64,000 nucleotides of DNA from JAVJSD01 sp040219575 (GCA_040219575.1 JAVJSD010000050.1:24965-88964); one strand, 5' to 3'; counted from the stretch's first letter, positions 1-10,228 are shown. Notes: generated by a model not told the origin, from the letters alone. Numbers and translations: made by a program.

Positions 1-2
1 GC

Positions 3-68
3 ATCATGGACTCGGTCACGCAGAACGTGCGCCAGGCGACGATTCAAAACGACTTCTTCGACGAATAA
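3..68 (+). CDS. C-terminal end of an unidentified protein (partial)
   Basis: The window opens inside a reading frame that runs ...IMDSVTQNVRQATIQNDFFDE and stops at TAA 66-68. Only 21 residues are visible, hydrophilic and acidic at the end, which is too little to name a family. The next gene (220-630) is on the same strand but separated by a heptamer repeat, so an operon is uncertain. Confidence 0.5.
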   Translation: MMDSVTQNVRQATIQNDFFDE

Positions 69-142
69 TCTCGTCCGCGGAAATCCCCGTCCACTTCCAC
101 CAGCGCGCGTTCGCCGACGGAAGAGGACGTCCGTCGTACTCT

Positions 143-177
143 GAAATCTGAAATCCGAAATCCGAAATCTGAAATCC
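143..177. repeat. Heptamer tandem array, 5 x GAAATCY
   Basis: Five exact 7-bp units of GAAATC followed by T or C lie back to back in the gap between the first two genes. The array is not a coding repeat of a recognised protein, although the frame of the following gene is open through part of it. Confidence 0.85.
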
Positions 178-219
178 TCCCCCCACCCCATCCGCCTCCG
201 CGGTCCCTGGCAGTACCGC

Positions 220-630
220 GTGCTCTCCCCTGCCTCGTCCGTCTCGGGCCGCGTCAGTATGCCGTGCGACTGGTCCGTTTCGCTGGGCGCGGATTTTCGC
301 GGCCGCGTGGCCTACACCCGCCGTTTTCGGCGGCCGACAGGTCTGGCGCCCGGGCAGCGGGTGGAGCTGGTCCTCGACGGGGTCGACGCCCTGGGCTGGG
401 TGTCGCTGAACGGAACTCGCCTGCTGGAGATTCCACCGGGCGGCGCACCGGCGCGGATCGAGATCGCCGAACTGCTCGCCGACCGCAACGAACTGGTGGT
501 GGAAGTCGAACTTCCCGCCGCCGAGTCGCGGCCGCTCCGACCGGCCGGACGCGAGCACTCGGCCGGCGGACACTTCGGCGAAGTCCGCCTCGAGATCCAC
601 GATCCCGATTCCTTGCGGCGCTCCGTCTAG
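220..630 (+). CDS. Glycoside hydrolase family 2 sugar-binding-like (jelly-roll) small protein
   Basis: The 136-residue product resembles the N-terminal galactose-binding-like beta-sandwich of family 2 glycosidases: VAYTRRF, then LVLDGVDALGWVSLNGTRL, then ADRNELVVEVEL follow the usual order of that fold. There is no catalytic TIM barrel, so it is a stand-alone carbohydrate-binding-like module rather than an enzyme. The listed start is GTG 220. The frame stays open upstream to 145 and encodes PHPIRLRGPWQYR just before it, which looks conserved-protein-like, so the true start may be a rare codon near 148 or 169, at the edge of the heptamer repeat. Confidence is moderate for the fold and low for the start. 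Confidence 0.6.
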   Translation: MLSPASSVSGRVSMPCDWSVSLGADFRGRVAYTRRFRRPTGLAPGQRVELVLDGVDALGWVSLNGTRLLEIPPGGAPARIEIAELLADRNELVVEVELPAAESRPLRPAGREHSAGGHFGEVRLEIHDPDSLRRSV

Positions 631-698
631 CCCGGGCTATCCGATCGGGCCGGCGACCGCGAATCGTTCGCGGCGCATGGTTGTTGGGGTATCATTCG

Positions 699-863
699 GT
701 AGCATGGCCGCCCCCGGCCGTGAATGCGCGTTCCACCACGCTCGGCTCTTAGCTCCCGAAGACCCGCGTGAGCGATTGCAACGTCTCGCTGCATGCGGAT
801 CGAGCCAAGCGCTGACGCTGCATTGGAAGGACCGCCGATTCACGGCCGGGGGCGCCATGCTAC
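699..863. repeat. Inverted pair of GTAG-headed REP-like hairpins (class C)
   Basis: GTAGCATGGCCGCCCCCGGC followed by CGTGAAT at 699-725 is matched by its reverse complement, one base shorter, at 838-863. Each copy can fold as CATGGCCG/CGGCCGTG behind a GTAG head. Further copies lie near 13100 and at 20932-20958. The pair sits between the convergent ends of the GH2-like gene (+) and the chemotaxis hybrid (-). Confidence 0.7.
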
Positions 864-904
864 TTGCTTGGCCGCCAATGCGCTTGCGGCTATCGAATCG
901 GCGA

Positions 905-3900
905 TCACTCGGACGTTGGTTTTCGGTCGTTCGGCCGCGGGGCCGATCTCTCTTGGGCCGAAAGCCCCAGGTCGGCAAGCGTCTGATAGAGCCGCTCCAT
1001 CTTCAAGGGTTTCACCAGGTGGGCGTCGAAGCCGGCGGCGCGGACGGCGCGGCGGTCCTCCTCGCGGCCGTAGCCGGTCAGCGCGACGAGCCGCACGGCG
1101 CCGTTGGTGGAAGACCGGACCGCCTTGGCCAACTCGTACCCGTTCATTCCCGGCAGGCCGATATCGATCAGTCCCACGTCGGGGTGATCGCGCAACAGAA
1201 CGTCGAGGCCTTCCAGGCCGTCGGCCGCCTCGCTGACGACAAAACCGTCCGCCTCCAGCAACATCCGCAGCGTGACGCGGATCGCGGCGCTATCCTCGAC
1301 CAGCAACACGTGCAGTCCCGCCAGCGAAGGCGTCCGGCGGGAAGCATCGACCGCGTCGCTCTTGCTCCGCCTGGTGATCGGCAGGCTGACGACGAATTCA
1401 CTCCCGCGCCCCACGCCCTCGCTGTGGGCCGAAACCTCGCCGCCGTGCAACGCCACCAGCGAGCGGACCAGCGTCAGGCCCACGCCCATTCCGCCGTCGC
1501 TGCGATCGAGCGTCTTGTCGGCCTGCATGAACGGTTCAAAGATGTCGTCGAGTCGCTCGGCCGGGATCCCCTCGCCGTCGTCGCGAACCACGATTCGCGC
1601 CCTCCGCCCCGTTCTCTCGATGTGCAGTCCGATTCGGCCCTCGGTCGGCGTGTACTTCGAGGCGTTGTTGAGCAGGTTCCCCACGATCTGCTGCAACCGC
1701 GCCGAATCGCCGTAGACCGGCAGCGGCTTGTCGGGCGGCGACACGCTGAGTTGCTGCCGGCGGCCCTCGAAGATCGACCGGTTGGCGTCGACGGCCTCCC
1801 GAGCCACTTCGCGAAGATCGATCACCTCCTTGCGCAATTCGATCTTGTCCTGCGTGATGCGCGACACATCAAGCAGGTCGTCGAGCAGTCGCGCCATCTG
1901 GCCCGCCTGCCGGTCGGCGATGTCGAAGGCGACTTCGAGATCGCGCGGAGAGCTCTTTTGCATCCGCAGGGCGCGAATCGAATTCAGCACGGCGCTCAAG
2001 GGGTTGCGCAGTTCGTGCGAGAGCATGGCCAGAAACGAGTCGCGACGCTCCACGGCCAGCCGGACCGCGTCTTCGGCCTGCTTGCGGCGTTTGATGTCCT
2101 TGGCGATCGTGGCGATCGCGTCGGGTTGGCCCTGTTCGTTCATCAGCAGCGACAGCGTCAGCAGCACGGGACGAACCTCCCCCGACTTGTTGCGGCGGGA
2201 GACCTCGACGTTTCGCACCTTCTCCTTCTCGCGGCATCGCCTCCGCAACGTGGTCGAGTGTGCGTGCTGGTCCTCGGGCGACAGGATGGAAGCGTGGCGT
2301 CCCAGGAGTTCCTGGCGCTGGTAGCCGTAGGCTTCAACCGCCTCGTCGTTGAGGTGCACGATTTTGCCGGTGAGGTCCTCGATGATGATCGGGTCGGCGG
2401 CGTCCTCGAACACCTTCGACATCCGCCGCAGGTCGGTCTCGGTCCTTTTGAGCAGGCTGATGTCGATCAGGCTCAGCACGACGCCCTCCACTTCCCCCGT
2501 GCGGGCGCGATATGGCAGGATCCGCAACAGGTAGGGGGCGCCGGCGCGATCCAGGATCTCCCGCTCCAGGCGTTCGTTGCGGTCGATCACGCCTTCGAGT
2601 TCGTCGATCAACTCGGGCAGATCCAGCGAGTGCGCGAAGCCTTCGATCGGTCGCCCGACGTCGCTGGGCAGAAGATGAAAGGTAGAGGCGATCTGCGGGG
2701 TGAATTTGCGGATCTTCAATTCGCGGTCGAGGAAAATCGTGCCCACGTCGCCCGCCGCCAGCAGGTTGTCGATGTCCGCGTTGAGCTCCGTCAGTTCGCC
2801 GATCTTTCGTTGGTACTCGGCGTTGACCGTGTACAACTCCTCGTTGACGCTGTGCAGTTCCTCGTTGGTGCTTTGCAGTTCCTCGTTCGAGGCGACCAGT
2901 TCTTCATTGGCCGCCTGCAGCTCTTCATTGGCGGTCTCCATCTCCTCGAGCGTCGCCTGCAGGTTCTCGCGGGTGAACTTCAGTTCCTCTTCGAGCGCCT
3001 CGATCTGTTGTCCCGAGCGGTGTTTGATGTCGAGCGATTCGTCGTCGCTTTCGGCCGCCACGGGGCGCGCCGCCCGTTCGTCGAGAGTCACCAGGAAGTG
3101 TTTCTCGGCGCCGTCGGTCGTCGGCACCGGCAGCACGGTCAACCGCAGCTCCCGCTCGCCTTCGGAGGTGCTGGATTCGACGCCGGTGTACGTCACCGCC
3201 TCGCGGGCCAGCCGCGCTTGCCGCAGGGCGCCGCTGAGCGCGAGTTTCAACTCCTGCGGCACCATTTCCAACACGTTCAGCGAGGAATGGCCTTCGGGTA
3301 CGCGCAGAAACCGGTTGGCGCCGGCGTAGGCGTGCAGCAGCTGAAAGTTCTCGGTCACCAGCAGGCTGGGGGGCGCGTGGTGACGGATCAACATCTCCTG
3401 GGCCGCCGTGTGCGGCCGATCGATGCGGACGGCTTGGGAAGGCTTGACCGGCGAGGTTGGCGCCCGAAGTCCGCGGGACTCCGGAGAGACCGGCAGCCGG
3501 ATGTCGGCCGGCAGGCTGACGTCGTCCGACTTGCGATAGATCTTCCAATGCGGGTCGAGCGTGGTGAATCCATCGGAGAGTTCGCCGGGACTTTCGCTCG
3601 GACCGAGGAACAACACGCCGCCGTGCCGCAATCCGAAATGAAACAGCGACAAGGCCTTCTTCTGCGTGGCCGCGTTGAAATAGATCAGCAGATTGCGGCA
3701 GGTGATTAGATCGATTTTCGTGAAGGGGGCGTCGCGGATGACGTTGTGCGGCGCGAAGACGATCATCCGCCGCAGGTCGGCGTCGACCACGTAGCCGCCG
3801 TCGGTTTGCGTGAAGTACCGCTGCAGGCGGTCCTCGTCGAGTTCGGACACGCTGGCCGCCGGGTAACAGCCGGCGCTGGCCGTCTCCAGGCTGGCGCGGT

Positions 3901-5026
3901 GCAGGTCCGTGGCGAAGATCTTCACCGGCGTTTGGAGCTTGTTCTCGCGCAAATACTCATCGACCAGGATCGCGATCGAGTAGGCCTCCTCGCCGGTCGC
4001 GCAGCCGGCCGCCCAGATCCGCAGTTCTTCGTTCTCGTCGCGTCCCGAGAACAGATCGGGGAGGAACTCGCGTTTGAGATTCTCGAATGCCTCGGCGTCG
4101 CGGAAGAACTTGGTGACGCCGATCAACAGGTCCTTGTACAGCGAGCGAAGTTCGACGCGGTCCTGCGACAGCATCGCACGATACTCGGCCAGGTCGACGA
4201 CGTGGTTGATCAGCAATCGGCGTTCGATCCGCCGACGGATGGTCGTCGGCTTGTAGTGCAGGAAGTCGATGTCGTACTCGCTGCGCAGCAACTTGAGGAT
4301 CGACGACACGCCCGAGTCGCCGTCGTCGGAGGGCTCGCGCGGTTCGCGGCAGGCGTGCTCGATATAGTTGGTGATCGCCGCCGGCATCGCCGACGGCGGC
4401 AGCACGAGATCCACGACGCCCGTGTCGACGGCGCTGCGGGGCATGCCGTCGAACGCGGCCGAGTCGACGCTCTGCGCGATCACCAGGCCGCCCGCCTCGT
4501 GAACATCGCAGATGCCGCGCGAACCGTCGCTGCCCGTCCCGGAGAGCACGACGGCCACCGCCCGCTCGCCGGCGTCTTGCGCCAGAGAACGGAAGAAGGT
4601 GTCGATCGGCAGCGCCAGCCCCTTGGCGGGATCCTTATCGGTCAGCAGCAGCCGCCCCTGCGAGATGATCATCTCCTTCTTGGGCGGAATCAGGTACAGC
4701 GCGTTCGGCTCCACCCACATCCCGTCTTCCACGCGATGCACCGCCATCTTGGTGTGCCGCGCCAACAATTCGTCCATCATGCTGCGAAAGTCGGGCGAAA
4801 GATGCTGCACGACGACGAACGCGATCTCGCCGTCCGGCGGCATCCGCTGGAAGAACGACTCCAGCGCCTCCAACCCGCCCGCCGACGCGCCGATGCCGAC
4901 GATGTATCGGGCGGGCTGGCGAGGCTCAGGCTCCTCAGGGCCGGCCCAGGCCTGCGGCGTGGAATCGCTGTTCGTTGTGGGCGCGGACGGCGCCGCCGGT
5001 GTTTCCTGTTTCTCTTGGCTTGACAT
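905..5026 (-). CDS. CheB-CheR-PAS-histidine kinase-receiver hybrid protein
   Basis: This is a 1373-residue cytoplasmic signalling hybrid. Visible in order: a CheB methylesterase domain (about 40-230) with GIGASAGG carrying the nucleophile Ser48 and VVVQHLSPD carrying the His; a CheR methyltransferase domain (about 245-500) with the SAM-binding WAAGCATGEEAYS and CRNLLIYF; a long ELQ/NEEL coiled coil (about 650-740); two PAS regions; a HisKA box with SHELRNPL; a HATPase with LNNASKYTP and DDGEGI; and a C-terminal receiver with LIDIGLPGMNG, whose Asp is the likely phosphoacceptor. The start ATG has GGAGGG just upstream. No che or mcp gene lies nearby, so it is an orphan, and its target is unknown. 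This domain order is known in bacteria; the absence of neighbours is what I observe here. Confidence 0.93.
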   Translation of the reverse strand: MSSQEKQETPAAPSAPTTNSDSTPQAWAGPEEPEPRQPARYIVGIGASAGGLEALESFFQRMPPDGEIAFVVVQHLSPDFRSMMDELLARHTKMAVHRVEDGMWVEPNALYLIPPKKEMIISQGRLLLTDKDPAKGLALPIDTFFRSLAQDAGERAVAVVLSGTGSDGSRGICDVHEAGGLVIAQSVDSAAFDGMPRSAVDTGVVDLVLPPSAMPAAITNYIEHACREPREPSDDGDSGVSSILKLLRSEYDIDFLHYKPTTIRRRIERRLLINHVVDLAEYRAMLSQDRVELRSLYKDLLIGVTKFFRDAEAFENLKREFLPDLFSGRDENEELRIWAAGCATGEEAYSIAILVDEYLRENKLQTPVKIFATDLHRASLETASAGCYPAASVSELDEDRLQRYFTQTDGGYVVDADLRRMIVFAPHNVIRDAPFTKIDLITCRNLLIYFNAATQKKALSLFHFGLRHGGVLFLGPSESPGELSDGFTTLDPHWKIYRKSDDVSLPADIRLPVSPESRGLRAPTSPVKPSQAVRIDRPHTAAQEMLIRHHAPPSLLVTENFQLLHAYAGANRFLRVPEGHSSLNVLEMVPQELKLALSGALRQARLAREAVTYTGVESSTSEGERELRLTVLPVPTTDGAEKHFLVTLDERAARPVAAESDDESLDIKHRSGQQIEALEEELKFTRENLQATLEEMETANEELQAANEELVASNEELQSTNEELHSVNEELYTVNAEYQRKIGELTELNADIDNLLAAGDVGTIFLDRELKIRKFTPQIASTFHLLPSDVGRPIEGFAHSLDLPELIDELEGVIDRNERLEREILDRAGAPYLLRILPYRARTGEVEGVVLSLIDISLLKRTETDLRRMSKVFEDAADPIIIEDLTGKIVHLNDEAVEAYGYQRQELLGRHASILSPEDQHAHSTTLRRRCREKEKVRNVEVSRRNKSGEVRPVLLTLSLLMNEQGQPDAIATIAKDIKRRKQAEDAVRLAVERRDSFLAMLSHELRNPLSAVLNSIRALRMQKSSPRDLEVAFDIADRQAGQMARLLDDLLDVSRITQDKIELRKEVIDLREVAREAVDANRSIFEGRRQQLSVSPPDKPLPVYGDSARLQQIVGNLLNNASKYTPTEGRIGLHIERTGRRARIVVRDDGEGIPAERLDDIFEPFMQADKTLDRSDGGMGVGLTLVRSLVALHGGEVSAHSEGVGRGSEFVVSLPITRRSKSDAVDASRRTPSLAGLHVLLVEDSAAIRVTLRMLLEADGFVVSEAADGLEGLDVLLRDHPDVGLIDIGLPGMNGYELAKAVRSSTNGAVRLVALTGYGREEDRRAVRAAGFDAHLVKPLKMERLYQTLADLGLSAQERSAPRPNDRKPTSE

Positions 5027-5812
5027 CTTGTCCCTCCGCTAGAGTTCCAATTGCCTCCCTTTCCGGGGCTTCGGCCGCCAATCTCGAGCCATGCCGCGAC
5101 GCGGCGCCCGGCAACCGGATGCACGCGTCTGTCCATCATTTCTTGACGACAAGTCGTCGCTGATTACTCGACGATGCAGACGCTCATTCGGTTCGCTGCC
5201 GCGAGACGGCGCGGCGGTCGTATGCCGCGATCGCCGGCAAGCGGCGGTCCACGTCTTTGCATGCCCCATGCCGACGCGCGTGAACTCTCCCGGAGATTCG
5301 CCGCATCGATCCCCGCAAGGATTTTCCAGGCAATAACTTAGGGAGATCGCACCGTTTGCGCCGTGATCAGGCGCCGGCACGGGAATCGGTCAGCGAGGAA
5401 GGCATCACGCATCGAGCAGCGACGAAGTGACCTACCACCGAAGAGGTGCTTTCACTCCGGCATTGCAGGTGGGTCGCGTCGGGCCTGCGCGAGAGGGGGC
5501 AGATTCACGCTGGGAGGTTCAGTCGGGCATGGTTCCGGCGGCGACGTACCGGAGGCCCCGCCAGAGTTACTTGGCCGCCGATGACCGCGCGATTGCCGGT
5601 TTCCTCGTCGGCCTGCTTCGTGGCTTTGCGCCTCCGTGAGAGAGAGACGCAGGTGTGGGGAGCTCACGGAGGCGCGGAGAACACGGAGCGGGACGCGGGC
5701 GATGTCATGGATGCATTTGCGCACGCCAGGGCGAAACTGCCGCGAGACGTTCAAGCCACGCCAAGAGGGCGCAGCGTCTCTCCGCGTGTTGGAGCAAATG
5801 TCGCTGGGATGC
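5027..5812. other. Non-coding gap of about 790 bp
   Basis: No convincing gene is seen on either strand; the short open frames have random composition. The right part (about 5640-5800) holds the low-complexity phrases CACGGAGGCGCGGAGAACAC and CGCCAAGAGGGCG, which look like decayed repeat text rather than genes. The promoter of the upstream-reading chemotaxis hybrid should lie at the left end, but I see no clear -10/-35 pair. Confidence 0.5.
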
Positions 5813-8800
5813 CTATTTCGCCTTCTTGGCCGCCCAGAACTGCAATCCCATCGGCATGCTGAGGGTGACAAAGCCCTTGCCGTCCGGCAGGAACTTCAAT
5901 TCCTCGATGCGTTTCTCGAAAGGTCTCACCGCGGTTTGCTTTTCGCCGGTTGCAAGATCCCACACGATCACCAAACCGGTTTGATCGCCGGCGAACAGCT
6001 GAAACCTGGCCGGTTCGTACCAGATCGTCGCGGCGCGCAGGGGCTCTTTGAAGGGCGAGTCATAGTCCTTCGAGGCGAGATCGACCAACCCGGCGCGCCC
6101 CATCGCGGCGATCAGCAACCGGCCCTCGGGCTGGAATCCGAAAGCTTTTCCGCCGGGAACCGTCGACGACAATTCGCCCTCGGCAAGATCGTATACGGCG
6201 ATGGCGGAGCGATGCTTCTTTCGGTCGGCTGCAGCCACGGCGCCGCGCCGGCCGTCGGACGAGATGGCGATGCCGGAGTCGCTGAGCACAATCGAATCTT
6301 CGCCAACATCCAATTCCTGCAACAGTTCGAGGGAAGGCAGCTTGACGACCAGTGCGTCGCGTGAAGTGCCGGCGATGAGAACGTTCCCCTGTGGAGAAGC
6401 AACCACGGTATGAAAATTTGATTTGCAATCGTCGAATGTGCGGGTTGCAAGCATGTCGCCGGTTTCTACATTCGCCACGGCGAGCGTCTTCTCCATGCTG
6501 CCGACCAGCATCGCACCGTCGGCGGCGAACGCAAGATTCTGCACCGTCCGCTCGCCGAACCGCCGCGACCAAAGTTGCTCACCCGTCGCCAGATCGAAAA
6601 GGTGTACGATTCCTCGGCATGACCAGGCGAACTTCTGCTGCGCAGAGACGGCGAAGTAACCCCGTTCGGGCGTCGCGATCATTCCATATCGCTCCCAACG
6701 GATGTTGGCGGTCGTCGCATCAACCGCGTCGGCCGGCAACGGTGGCAGTTCGAACGGCGGCGTGGAGACGTCGTCGGAAAGCGGACGTTGACCGGGAGGC
6801 GGTGGTTCGGGATGCGGCGGTGCTGGCCGACGGGGGCGTTGAGGACTTGCGCTGCTGGCGGCCAGTTGCGGTGGGGGAGCGTCGAACGCTTCGGTCGGCC
6901 GGTCGGTCGAGATCGCCCACACACTGAACGCCAAGTGGGACCGCAGCGCGAGCGCCTTGCCGTTGGGCGAGACCGCCAGACCGGTCAGCGAAGCGCCCAG
7001 CTTTTGTTTCTGATGCACCTCGCCGGTCGGGGCGTCGCATAGCTGTGCGTAATGGCCGGCGGCGGCGGCCAGCGTGCGGCTGTCCGGCAGAAACGCCAGC
7101 GACACCACGGGGGCGCCCAGATTCAATTGCTGCAACACGCGGCCGCTGGCGGTTTCCACCACCTGCACGTCGCCCTGTCGCGGCGCCAGCGCGACCAGCG
7201 CCCCGTCGGGCGACCAGGCCGCGGCGCTGAGCGGCGCCTCGGGAAGTTTCACCGGCGACGGCGCCCCGCCCTCGCGCAGCAGCTCGACGGCGGGAAGCTC
7301 GGCGTCGAGCAGCAGCACGGCGCCGCCGTCGGCCGAGAAGGCGAGCTGCTCGGCTCCGCGCCCGAGCACCACCCGCTGCGGCCGCATGTCCGGCAGGTCC
7401 CACGCGCGGACGAAATCCTCGCAGCTCGCGGTCAACAAGCGACCGTCGGGCGAGATGGCGACGTCGGTGAACTTGCCGCTCTCCGACCAAAGCACGCGAT
7501 GCTCGTCGGGCCCCTGCCAGTGCAGCAACTTGCCGTCGCCCGTCGAGGCGATCAGGCTCCCGCCGTCGGGGAGCCAGGCGACGCCGGTCACGCCGCGCGT
7601 GCCGACCGACGGCAGCGCGGCCTTGTTCGCCAAGTCGGAAAGGGGCCAGATGCTGGTCGAACCGTCGGCATGGCCGGCGGCCAGACGCGACGAATCGGGC
7701 GAGAACGCGAAGGTGTTGACCATCGCCTCGCGCCGCTTTTCGAGCACGGCGTGGAACTTCATGAACTGCGGCGATTCGGGGGCGTCCCATGTCTTCGGCG
7801 CGACCGCCACGGCCGCGCTGTCGCCCTCGGCCGGTTGATACGGACCGAGCGTCAAACGCAACCCTGGTTGCGGAGGCGAGGGGTACGGAAGGCGCGCCGG
7901 CATCTCCCGGGGGAAGGTACTCTTCCCCCAGCGTCGAGCCTGCTCGTAATAGACGCGCGTGATGGTGTCGAACATCGGGTCTTTGAGGCCGCCGTCGTGC
8001 ATCCAGATGGGGTGCTTGTCGTCAAGCGCCATCAGGCCGTCGTAGGCTCGCTTGCCGATCTCCTTGTCATCCGTCACCTTGGCGAACACCAACGCTTCGT
8101 AGAACGCCCAGGGATCGCGGGGCCACGTCTTCTGCTGGTGCGCCAAACCGCGCTGAATGCGGTCGTAGTCGAAGTCGGTGTAGTCGAAGAATTCCGGGGC
8201 GCGAAAGTAGAGCCTCGCGCTGGCGGCGAGTTTGGCGTACAGGGCGTCTCCTGCGCCGCCGCCGAGATGGTCGGCCGCGCGTTTGGCGTACCGCTCCGAA
8301 TCGCCCTTCTCGCCGCCCCACCGCGGCAGCAGTTTGAGCACCATCACCGAATGCGCCTCGTGGTAGCCCGGTTCAATCCGCAGCAGTTGCTCCACATGGG
8401 GGCCGTATTGCTCTTCGTCCCAACTGTGCGCCATCGCCGTATTGAACACGGTCTGGTAGGCGCTGGCCGGGGCTTCGCGCTTTTCGAGCAGCGGCAGCAG
8501 CGTTTCGTAGGACTTTTGGGTCAACTGTCCGAAATGCCGCATCGATTCTTCGGGCACCGAATTGGCGAACCCTCCGCCCCGAATGAACCACGCCAACAGT
8601 TCGTAGTATCTCGCCAGGGCGAGCCGCGCGAGCGTCGATTCGGGTCGCGCCTCGGTCCACCGCTTCAGACGCGGTTGATGGTCGGTTATCTCGCCCGACC
8701 AATGCATTCCGAGGCAGGTGACCAACAAGCCCTGCTGTTCCGCGGCCGAGCGATAACGAATCAAGCCGGGATTCGCCAGCAGCCACTTCTCCAGCGCTTC

Positions 8801-10195
8801 GAGCTTGTCGTACTCCTCGGCGACGAGCCAATCGCGCGCCAGGCCGGCCAGCCGCGCCTCGCGCGTGCGAGGCAGTTCGTCGAGCTTCCACAGCGAGATC
8901 GTACCGTCGACGCCGCGCAGGGCGACCGTCAGCAAATCGGGCCCAAATTCCAAAAGGTCGGCGAAGATGACGGGCAACTTGACCGACGTGCGGCAGGGAA
9001 TCTCCTGGTAGTCGGCCTCGCCGAAGACGGCCTCGCCGTTGCGAATGCAGAAGGCGGCGTAGCGCTCGCCATCGTGGCTGATCGCCACCCGGTCGAGTCC
9101 GAGGAAGTGTGCGTCGAAGACGGCCGTCTTGCGCGGCGCCCGCGCGGCGCCTTCGGCTTGGAGGGCGACGGTGTCCAGCTTGCAGTCGCCATGGAAGCCG
9201 CCGAAGAAGAGTTGCTCGCCCCCGGAGGCGACGTCCACGGTCGATGATCCGCCAATCGGCAGCATCTTCGCCATTCCCGGCGTCGGGGCGAAGACCACCA
9301 ACTGCTGCCCCTCGCGATGGTTCTTGTCTCCCAAGACCATCAGGTCGCCCGAGGGCGCCGCCGCGAAGATCTGGAACGGTTTCATCCTCCCGTTTTCAAC
9401 GTTGTGCACCGTATGGCCGTCCCCCTCGATCGCCAGTCGCATCGCGTTGCCGCCCCAATCGGCCGCCAGCAGCCACTTGCCGTCGCGCGAGAAGGCCAGG
9501 TGCGACACCGTCGCCTCGGCGTCGTACGAGCGAATCAGCTTGCCGGTGTCGGCGTCGAACAGGTGAATCTTCTTGAAGGTGCCGCTGAACGCGCCGAGTT
9601 TTCCGTCGGCGGAGAGGGCGGCGGTGTACCACGCGCCGAACAGCGGTTGCTCGCAACGGCTGATCCGCAAGCCGGTGGCGGCGTCCCACACGCAGCAGTC
9701 GTCCGCCTTGCTGGTGGAGATCAACCGCCGGCCGTCGGCCGAGAAGGCGACGCTTTCGACCGGTCCGCCGTGGGCGTGGATTTCGCGCACGAGGCGGTAC
9801 TCGGTGGCAGCCTCCGTCGTCAGCCTCGCGGCGATTTCCTCCTCGACCGTCGCGAACGACGCCGGTTTGCGCGCGGCGCCGCCAGCGCTTGCCCCCACCG
9901 TTTCGGAAGGAGCCGCGACGTCGGTCGGCGTGCTCGTGGCCTTCATCAAAGCGATGAACCGGCGATCGTCGTCGCTGAGCCTGGCCAGCGGAACCGTGAT
10001 CCGTCCGCCCTCGGCCTTCTCCAGCACCACGCCGCCGTCTTTGACCGCGACGAATCGGGCCTCCGTCTTGTACTGCCCATCCGCCGACGACCAGTTCCGC
10101 AGCGGCCGTTGCTGGGCGACTGCTTCGCTCGCGGCCGCGCACCAGACCAATCCCAACAACAACACCCAGCCTGCCCGTCGATGTCGTCCACCCAT
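5813..10195 (-). CDS. Secreted SHD1 / WD40-repeat protein
   Basis: The 1460-residue product begins with a signal peptide (LLLGLVWCAAASEAVAQ), so it is probably exported. Residues about 30-85 (RNWSSADGQYKTEARFVAV..LARLSDDDRRFI) match the SHD1 fold that planctomycetes use as a small surface or secreted module. The rest is beta-propeller-like: many repeats with FSADGRRL, FSPDSSRLAAGHADG and ISPDGRLLTAS separated by about 40 residues, in two blocks around a helical middle segment (about 480-800) with LARYYELLAW-type helices. A proline-rich linker is near residue 1180. It is likely a scaffold for protein-protein contacts; no enzyme motif is visible. The neighbours do not suggest a pathway. Confidence 0.85.
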   Translation of the reverse strand: MGGRHRRAGWVLLLGLVWCAAASEAVAQQRPLRNWSSADGQYKTEARFVAVKDGGVVLEKAEGGRITVPLARLSDDDRRFIALMKATSTPTDVAAPSETVGASAGGAARKPASFATVEEEIAARLTTEAATEYRLVREIHAHGGPVESVAFSADGRRLISTSKADDCCVWDAATGLRISRCEQPLFGAWYTAALSADGKLGAFSGTFKKIHLFDADTGKLIRSYDAEATVSHLAFSRDGKWLLAADWGGNAMRLAIEGDGHTVHNVENGRMKPFQIFAAAPSGDLMVLGDKNHREGQQLVVFAPTPGMAKMLPIGGSSTVDVASGGEQLFFGGFHGDCKLDTVALQAEGAARAPRKTAVFDAHFLGLDRVAISHDGERYAAFCIRNGEAVFGEADYQEIPCRTSVKLPVIFADLLEFGPDLLTVALRGVDGTISLWKLDELPRTREARLAGLARDWLVAEEYDKLEALEKWLLANPGLIRYRSAAEQQGLLVTCLGMHWSGEITDHQPRLKRWTEARPESTLARLALARYYELLAWFIRGGGFANSVPEESMRHFGQLTQKSYETLLPLLEKREAPASAYQTVFNTAMAHSWDEEQYGPHVEQLLRIEPGYHEAHSVMVLKLLPRWGGEKGDSERYAKRAADHLGGGAGDALYAKLAASARLYFRAPEFFDYTDFDYDRIQRGLAHQQKTWPRDPWAFYEALVFAKVTDDKEIGKRAYDGLMALDDKHPIWMHDGGLKDPMFDTITRVYYEQARRWGKSTFPREMPARLPYPSPPQPGLRLTLGPYQPAEGDSAAVAVAPKTWDAPESPQFMKFHAVLEKRREAMVNTFAFSPDSSRLAAGHADGSTSIWPLSDLANKAALPSVGTRGVTGVAWLPDGGSLIASTGDGKLLHWQGPDEHRVLWSESGKFTDVAISPDGRLLTASCEDFVRAWDLPDMRPQRVVLGRGAEQLAFSADGGAVLLLDAELPAVELLREGGAPSPVKLPEAPLSAAAWSPDGALVALAPRQGDVQVVETASGRVLQQLNLGAPVVSLAFLPDSRTLAAAAGHYAQLCDAPTGEVHQKQKLGASLTGLAVSPNGKALALRSHLAFSVWAISTDRPTEAFDAPPPQLAASSASPQRPRRPAPPHPEPPPPGQRPLSDDVSTPPFELPPLPADAVDATTANIRWERYGMIATPERGYFAVSAQQKFAWSCRGIVHLFDLATGEQLWSRRFGERTVQNLAFAADGAMLVGSMEKTLAVANVETGDMLATRTFDDCKSNFHTVVASPQGNVLIAGTSRDALVVKLPSLELLQELDVGEDSIVLSDSGIAISSDGRRGAVAAADRKKHRSAIAVYDLAEGELSSTVPGGKAFGFQPEGRLLIAAMGRAGLVDLASKDYDSPFKEPLRAATIWYEPARFQLFAGDQTGLVIVWDLATGEKQTAVRPFEKRIEELKFLPDGKGFVTLSMPMGLQFWAAKKAK

Positions 10196-10228
10196 GAGAA
10201 ACCGCCCTCGGCTCGGGGAAGAGGATCT

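Noticed and set aside
677..3709. A 1010-residue + strand open frame
   Set aside because: It is the antisense of the CheB/CheR hybrid gene: rich in Arg/Gln/His/Val with no domain, typical of the reverse frame of high-GC genes.
7052..9247. A 731-residue + strand open frame
   Set aside because: Antisense of the SHD1-WD40 gene, with shadow composition and no ribosome site.
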